This document shows, one piece after another, positions 59,400 to 64,000 of a stretch of 64,000 bases of DNA. Position numbers and translations under genes: made by a program. The notes beneath the pieces are model-generated. The model worked only from the letters and a program-made list of their open reading frames with translations, was not told where the DNA came from and ran no database searches. How positions within the stretch are numbered: position 1 is the first letter of the stretch; each line of letters begins with the position of its first letter. Origin of the DNA: Leclercia adecarboxylata. GTDB taxonomy: Bacteria > Pseudomonadota > Gammaproteobacteria > Enterobacterales > Enterobacteriaceae. The DNA lies in assembly GCA_901472455.1 (NCBI GenBank), contig LR590464.1:558001-622000 (forward strand), read 5' to 3'.

Positions 59400-59630
59400 A
59401 TGTTGAGCAGAGCGTTAGGGAGTGGATGGGGAGTGATATTGCCGGGGGCGATGATTGCCGGGCTGGCATTTACCGATCTGTCGCTGGCGGTCTGGAAACT
59501 GATTATCGTGTCGGGATTACTCATGTCATCCGCCATGATCTGGCATAAACAACTGCGGCACTTTGTGCTGCTGCCATCATGTGTTGCGCTTATTGCGGGA
59601 ATGTGGGTTCTGGTGATGAATCTGAACTGA
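59400..59630 (+). CDS. yjjZ: DUF1435 family small membrane protein YjjZ
   Basis: 76 residues from the ATG at 59400, the start chosen to match E. coli YjjZ (MLxRxLGSGWGVxLPG). Three membrane helices are predicted (about 8-24, 30-45, 52-72: HFVLLPSCVALIAGMWVLVM). Function unknown. A strong Fur box directly upstream suggests iron-dependent expression. It lies between fhuF and the leucine tRNAs as in E. coli. Confidence 0.88.
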   Translation: MLSRALGSGWGVILPGAMIAGLAFTDLSLAVWKLIIVSGLLMSSAMIWHKQLRHFVLLPSCVALIAGMWVLVMNLN

Positions 59631-59669
59631 AAGGGTAACAAGAGAGAAAATCAGGAGAGATAAGATAAT

Positions 59670-59755
59670 TGGTGCGAGGGGGGGGACTCGAACCCCCACA
59701 TCCTAAGGACACTAACACCTGAAGCTAGCGCGTCTACCAATTCCGCCACCTTCGC
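59670..59755 (-). tRNA. leuV: tRNA-Leu (CAG)
   Basis: 86 bases including encoded CCA. Anticodon loop CTTCAGG gives CAG; the long variable arm GTGTCCTTAGGATGT is class II. It is the third (promoter-distal) copy of a three-gene cluster equivalent to E. coli leuQPV. Confidence 0.95.
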
Positions 59756-59787
59756 ACAGTCATCTTATTGTATTGATATCGCCTCGT

Positions 59788-59873
59788 TGGTGCGAGGGGG
59801 GGGACTCGAACCCCCACATCCTAAGGACACTAACACCTGAAGCTAGCGCGTCTACCAATTCCGCCACCTTCGC
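59788..59873 (-). tRNA. leuP: tRNA-Leu (CAG)
   Basis: 86 bases, identical to the copy at 59670. Middle gene of the leuQPV-type cluster. Confidence 0.95.
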
Positions 59874-59902
59874 CCAGTGCGAGCAATATCAATCATGGTT
59901 AT

Positions 59903-59991
59903 TGGTGCGAGGGGGGGGGAACTCGAACCCCCCACATCCTAAGGACACTAACACCTGAAGCTAGCGCGTCTACCAATTCCGCCACCTTCGC
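59903..59991 (-). tRNA. leuQ: tRNA-Leu (CAG), with three extra bases in the T arm region
   Basis: Same as the other two copies except for one extra G in the G run (9 versus 8 on the plus strand), one extra A (AACTCG versus ACTCG) and one extra C (6 versus 5). All lie in the T arm or acceptor 3' side. The length is 89. The T loop and stem would be disrupted if real. Homopolymer errors are more likely. First transcribed copy of the cluster. Confidence 0.85.
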
Positions 59992-60132
59992 ATACCATCG
60001 ATACAAAAAAAGTATCGTAACCACGGAGGCGCATTCTAGATGTTTTCAGCTATTCGTCAATAGATAATTGTGCCGGATGTTTTGATCGTTGCAAAAATGG
60101 CCTGATCGCGCAGATCAGGCCGGAGGGAGACG

Positions 60133-61164
60133 TTACTTCTTCGCCTGACGGGTCATGATCGCACGGTAGATCTTAAAGCGGCCCGTTTGCGCCAGCACTT
60201 CGTGGAAGCCGAAGACTTCGTCCAGCACTTTTGGATACGGCAGGAAGGCGTTAGCCACGATGCGCAGCTCACCGCCGCTGTTGAGATGGCGTACCGCAGT
60301 GCGGATCAGTGTCTGCGCGGCCTCGAGGGTGGTTTCTACCCCGTCATGGAACGGCGGGTTGGAGATAATCATATCGAAACGACCGGTCACGTCGGAGAGC
60401 ACGTTGGAGGCAAATATCTCGCCCTCAATGCCGTTGGCGGCCAGGGTCGCACGGCTGGCTTCAATGGCGGATGCGCCGACGTCGGTGAGGGTCAAACGCA
60501 CCTTCGGTGAGTGGTTGGCGAGTACGGCGGAGAGCACGCCTGCGCCACAGCCGACATCCAGCACTTTGCCTTTGGTGTGCGGCGTAAAGGTGGAGAGCAG
60601 CAGCTGGCTGCCAACGTCCAAACCATCACGGCTGAATACGCCCGGCAGCGTTTTTGATGGTCAGGCCATCCAGCTGATATTCGCCCCAGTATTTTTCCGC
60701 GTCGAAGGTTGGTTTTTTGTCCAGACGGCCATGGTACAGGCCGCAGCGGCGAGCGCTGTCAACTTTGTTCAGGGTGGTGTAATCCGCCAGCATCTGCTCG
60801 GCGCTACGCACGCCGCTGCGGTTTTCACCGACCACGAAAATATCGCAGCCCACCGGCAGCAGGGAGAGCAGGTTCATCAGCTGGAACTGGGCTTCAGGTT
60901 TGTTCTTCGGCCAGTAGTAGATCAGCGTATCGCAATCTGCGATGTCGCTCTGCTCAGCCACCAGGCTAAAGCGAACGCGCTCGCCCATCTGGCGGCTCAG
61001 TACCTGCCAGTGGTGATACTGCTGGGTGTGCGCGCGGCTCGCGGCGCACTCGAAACGGGCAGGCAGGTCATCCTGCATATCTCCCGGCAAACAGAATACG
61101 GCTTTTGTTCGAAATCATCACTGTGGCGCAGCAAGACTTCACTTGCCGGGGTAAATGCAGACAT
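60133..61164 (-). CDS. rsmC: 16S rRNA m2G1207 methyltransferase RsmC, frameshifted
   Basis: About 343 residues. [20 protein letters not shown] at 61164 continues after a break near 61100 as [20 protein letters not shown]. After another near 60640 comes the catalytic half: [20 protein letters not shown] (SAM site) and [17 protein letters not shown] (NPPF motif). It methylates G1207 of 16S rRNA in the 30S subunit. Divergent from holD, as in E. coli. Confidence 0.94.
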
Positions 61165-61265
61165 GAATTGTTCCTCAATAAACTCAGGCGGGATTATAGT
61201 AGGTAGATGGCGCAGATTCGACACATTTGGTATATTTGCGCGCCTGACAGACAGGAGTTTTCGCA

Positions 61266-61682
61266 ATGGCATCCCGACGAGACAGGCAATTACAGCAACT
61301 GGGTATCACCCAGTGGGCGCTGCGCCGCCCGGCGGCCTTGCAGGGCGAAATCGCCATCTCGCTTCCGGCGCACATTCGTCTGGTAATGGTGGCACAGAGC
61401 CTGCCTGCGCTGAACGAGGCCGCTGATTGCCGACGTGCTGCGCGCCCTGAAGCTGGGTGCCGACCAGGTGCTACAGCTCACGCCCGATCGCGTGGCCATG
61501 CTACCGCCAGACGGTCGCTGTAACAGCTGGCAGCTTGGCGTGATGGAAGAAATAGCGCTTGGAGGGCGGCAAACCTGGCCACCCCGGCATTGGACGAACT
61601 TAACGCGAACCCGGCGGCACGTCGCGCGCTGTGGCAACAAATCTGCGAACATGAACACAATTTCTTCCCTCACGACGACTGA
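61266..61682 (+). CDS. holD: DNA polymerase III psi subunit HolD, frameshifted
   Basis: MASRRDRQLQQLGITQWALR and PAALQGEIAISLPAHIRLVM at the start match HolD. After a break near 61425 comes ADVLRALKLGADQVLQLTPD and RVAMLPPDGRCNSWQLG, and after more near 61545-61600 the end is [19 protein letters not shown]. Joined length is about 138 residues. Psi links the clamp loader to SSB through HolC. It overlaps rimI by 32 bases. Confidence 0.92.
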
Positions 61683-62094
61683 TTTAGCGCAGGCTTTTGA
61701 GATCGAAAAACGCGCCCACGCCTTTCCGTGGAGTGAAAAAACGTTTGCCAGCAACCAGGGCGAGCGTTACCTCAACTATCGACTGGATGTCGATAATACC
61801 CTGGCGGCTTTCGCCATTACGCAGGTCGTTCTGGATGAGGCGACGCTGTTCAACATCGCCGTAGATCCTGCTTTCCAGCGCCGTGGGCTGGGCAGAGAAC
61901 TGCTGGAACATTTAATTCGCGAGCTGGAAGCACGAGACGTGTTCACGCTGTGGCTGGAAGTACGGGCCTCGAACGCCGCCGCCATCGCACTCTATGAAAG
62001 CCTGGGCTTCAACGAGGCGACGATCCGCCGTAACTATTACCCCACCGCAGAAGGACGTGAAGACGCCATCATCATGGCTCTGCCGCTTGGATAA
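61651..62094 (+). CDS. rimI: Ribosomal-protein S18 alanine N-acetyltransferase RimI
   Basis: 147 residues from the ATG at 61651, inside the end of holD as in E. coli. It is a GNAT acetyltransferase with the acetyl-CoA motif A ([20 protein letters not shown]) and [15 protein letters not shown]. It acetylates the N-terminus of ribosomal protein S18. Intact frame. Confidence 0.95.
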   Translation: MNTISSLTTTDLAQAFEIEKRAHAFPWSEKTFASNQGERYLNYRLDVDNTLAAFAITQVVLDEATLFNIAVDPAFQRRGLGRELLEHLIRELEARDVFTLWLEVRASNAAAIALYESLGFNEATIRRNYYPTAEGREDAIIMALPLG

Positions 62095-62111
62095 CTAAAA
62101 AGGTTGTAACG

Positions 62112-62790
62112 ATGAATTGGGACTGGATTTTCTTTGATGCTGACGAAACGCTGTTTACCTTCGATGCGTTTGGTGGCTTACAGCGGATGTTTCTCGACTA
62201 CAGCGTGACCTTTACCGCTGAAGATTTCCAGGATTACCAGACGGTGAATAAACCGCTGTGGGTCGATTACCAGAACGGGGCGATCACCGCGTTACAGCTG
62301 CAGCATCAACGTTTTCAGGGATGGTCTGAGCGCCTGAACGTCCCGGCGGGCGATCTGAATTATGCATTCCTGAATGCGATGGCAGAGATCTGCGCCCCCC
62401 CTGCCGGGCGCCGCGTCGCTGCTCGCCTCCCTGAAAGGAAAGGCGAAGCTCGGGATCATCACCAACGGCTTTACCGCGTTACAGCAGGTCCGCCTTGAGC
62501 GCACCGGTTTTCGTGACTACTTTGATTTATTAGTGATCTCCGAACAGGTGGGTGTAGCCAAACCGGCAGCCAAAATTTTCGATTATGCGCTGGACCAGGC
62601 CGGAAACCCTGATCGGTCAAAGGTGCTGATGGTGGGGGATACGGCCGAGTCCGATATCCTCGGCGGGATGAACGCCGGGCTGTCCACCTGCTGGCTGAAT
62701 GTGCACAATCGCCCCCTGCCGGAAGGAATCAACCCGACCTGGACCGTGGCCTCCCTGAGCGAACTGGAGCAACTCCTGTGTAAACATTGA
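62112..62790 (+). CDS. yjjG: Pyrimidine 5'-nucleotidase YjjG, one frameshift
   Basis: About 225 residues. HAD motif [10 protein letters not shown] (Asp 9 and 11), motif II in IITNGF, and motif III/IV in VAKPAAKIF and [15 protein letters not shown]. The break near 62400 lies in a run of six C (GCGCCCCCC), after which [18 protein letters not shown] resumes. YjjG hydrolyses dUMP, dTMP and non-canonical nucleotides. It lies 17 bases after rimI. Confidence 0.93.
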
Positions 62791-62880
62791 TTGCCTGCCC
62801 CCCATTGATGGGTAAAATAGCCGCATTTTCGTATTCATGATGCGTGGCCTGCTGCCGCGCTTTTTATAGAAGATTCTATT

Positions 62881-64000
62881 ATGACGTTGTCTCCTTATCT
62901 GCAAGAGGTGGCGAAGCGCCGTACTTTTGCCATTATCTCTCACCCGGATGCCGGTAAAACCACCATCACCGAAAAGGTGTTGCTGTTCGGACAGGCGATC
63001 CAGACCGCCGGTACGGTAAAAGGCCGTGGCTCCAGCCAGCATGCAAAATCTGACTGGATGGAGATGGAAAAGCAGCGTGGTATCTCGATCACCACCTCCG
63101 TAATGCAGTTCCCGTATCACGACTGCCTGGTGAACCTGCTTGATACCCCGGGGCACGAAGACTTCTCCGAAGATACCTACCGTACCCTGACGGCGGTGGA
63201 CTGCTGTCTGATGGTAATTGATGCCGCAAAAGGTGTAGAAGACCGTACCCGTAAGCTGATGGAAGTCACCCGTCTGCGCGATACGCCGATCCTCACCTTT
63301 ATGAACAAACTCGACCGTGACATCCGCGATCCGATGGAAGTGATGGACGAAGTGGAACGCGAGCTGAAGATCGCCTGTGCGCCAATCACCTGGCCTATTG
63401 GCTGCGGCAAGCTGTTTAAAGGGGTTTACCACCTCTATAAAGACGAAACTTACCTGTATCAGACCGGTAAAGGTCACACCATCCAGGAAGTGCGCGTCGT
63501 TAAAGGGCTGGATAACCCTGAGCTGAACGCGGCAGTGGGCGATGAGCTGGCAGAGCAGCTGCGTGATGAGCTGGAGCTGGTCAAAGGTGCTTCCCACGAG
63601 TTCGACCAGGAGCTGTTCCTGAGCGGTGAAATCACCCCGGTCTTCTTCGGTACCGCGTTGGGTAACTTCGGCGTTGACCATATGCTGGACGGCCTGGTGG
63701 AGTGGGCGCCGCAGCCAATGCCGCGTAACACCGACACCCGTGAAGTGGTTGCCAGCGAAGAGAAGTTCACCGGTTTCGTGTTTAAAATTCAGGCCAACAT
63801 GGACCCGAAACACCGCGACCGCGTGGCCTTTATGCGTGTGGTGTCCGGTAAATATGAAAAGGGCATGAAGCTGCGTCAGGTGCGTACCGGTAAAGACGTG
63901 GTGATCTCCGATGCACTGACCTTTATGGCCGGCGACCGTTCCCACGTGGAAGAGGCGTATCCGGGCGACATCATTGGTCTGCATAACCACGGCACCATCC
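62881..64000 (+). CDS. prfC: Peptide chain release factor 3 PrfC, 3' end beyond window
   Basis: 373 residues present of about 529. G1 motif [13 protein letters not shown]2 [13 protein letters not shown]3 [13 protein letters not shown] and G4 FMNKLDRD of a translational GTPase, followed by domain II. RF3 recycles RF1/RF2 after termination. The usual prfC position downstream of yjjG is kept. The frame is open to the window end. Confidence 0.97.
   Translation, partial: MTLSPYLQEVAKRRTFAIISHPDAGKTTITEKVLLFGQAIQTAGTVKGRGSSQHAKSDWMEMEKQRGISITTSVMQFPYHDCLVNLLDTPGHEDFSEDTYRTLTAVDCCLMVIDAAKGVEDRTRKLMEVTRLRDTPILTFMNKLDRDIRDPMEVMDEVERELKIACAPITWPIGCGKLFKGVYHLYKDETYLYQTGKGHTIQEVRVVKGLDNPELNAAVGDELAEQLRDELELVKGASHEFDQELFLSGEITPVFFGTALGNFGVDHMLDGLVEWAPQPMPRNTDTREVVASEEKFTGFVFKIQANMDPKHRDRVAFMRVVSGKYEKGMKLRQVRTGKDVVISDALTFMAGDRSHVEEAYPGDIIGLHNHGTI

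Noticed and set aside
62617..63990. 457-residue minus-strand frame over prfC
   Set aside because: Antisense to prfC, whose GTPase motifs are unambiguous.

Overview
The window looks like chromosome from a member of the Enterobacteriaceae close to Kluyvera, Leclercia or Enterobacter. It keeps the E. coli gene order of the 98-99 minute region (yjiN, yjiA-yjiX-btsT, tsr, opgB, yjjA, dnaC-dnaT, yjjB-yjjP, yjjQ-bglJ, fhuF, yjjZ, three leucine tRNAs, rsmC, holD-rimI-yjjG-prfC). The backbone is GC-rich. AT-rich accessory blocks are inserted in it.

Layout. 1-12 kb: a truncated MocR-type regulator, small regulatory and oxidoreductase genes, a LuxR-type regulator beside the deletion remnant of an exported protein, a MarR/HlyD/DUF2955 efflux operon, yjiN, a LysE-type exporter and an AraC regulator. 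12.4-13.9 kb: an AT-rich type VI secretion (T6SS) module with an unknown protein, a small membrane protein and Hcp. 14-18.2 kb: a succinate-semialdehyde dehydrogenase and penicillin G acylase (pac), then a YfaZ-like porin. 19-22.6 kb: yjiA, yjiX and btsT. 22.8-30.4 kb: a WYL regulator and a group-3-type capsule export locus (kpsD-M-T-E and kpsS) without kpsC or any serotype-specific genes. 30.8-45.3 kb: the complete 4-hydroxyphenylacetate cluster (hpaG-E-D-F-H-I-X-A-B-C, with divergent hpaR), split between hpaA and hpaB by an AT-rich island carrying a PAAR protein and a DUF6402-type protein. 45.4-64 kb: tsr through prfC with few accessory genes, including a lone PTS EIIC.

How the genes fit together. 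Pac hydrolyses phenylacetyl and hydroxyphenylacetyl amides. HpaBC, HpaD, HpaE, HpaG, HpaF, HpaH and HpaI convert 4-hydroxyphenylacetate to pyruvate and succinic semialdehyde. The dehydrogenase next to pac can oxidise that semialdehyde, so the window holds an extended aromatic amide/acid catabolic set. The Hcp and PAAR modules are orphan T6SS parts with no secretion apparatus genes here.

Quality caveat. About half of the recognisable genes, including dnaC and dnaT, are broken by single-base frameshifts, most of them in homopolymer runs. This pattern points to an unpolished draft assembly rather than real pseudogenes. Interrupted genes are given as one feature covering the reconstructed gene, with the break described.
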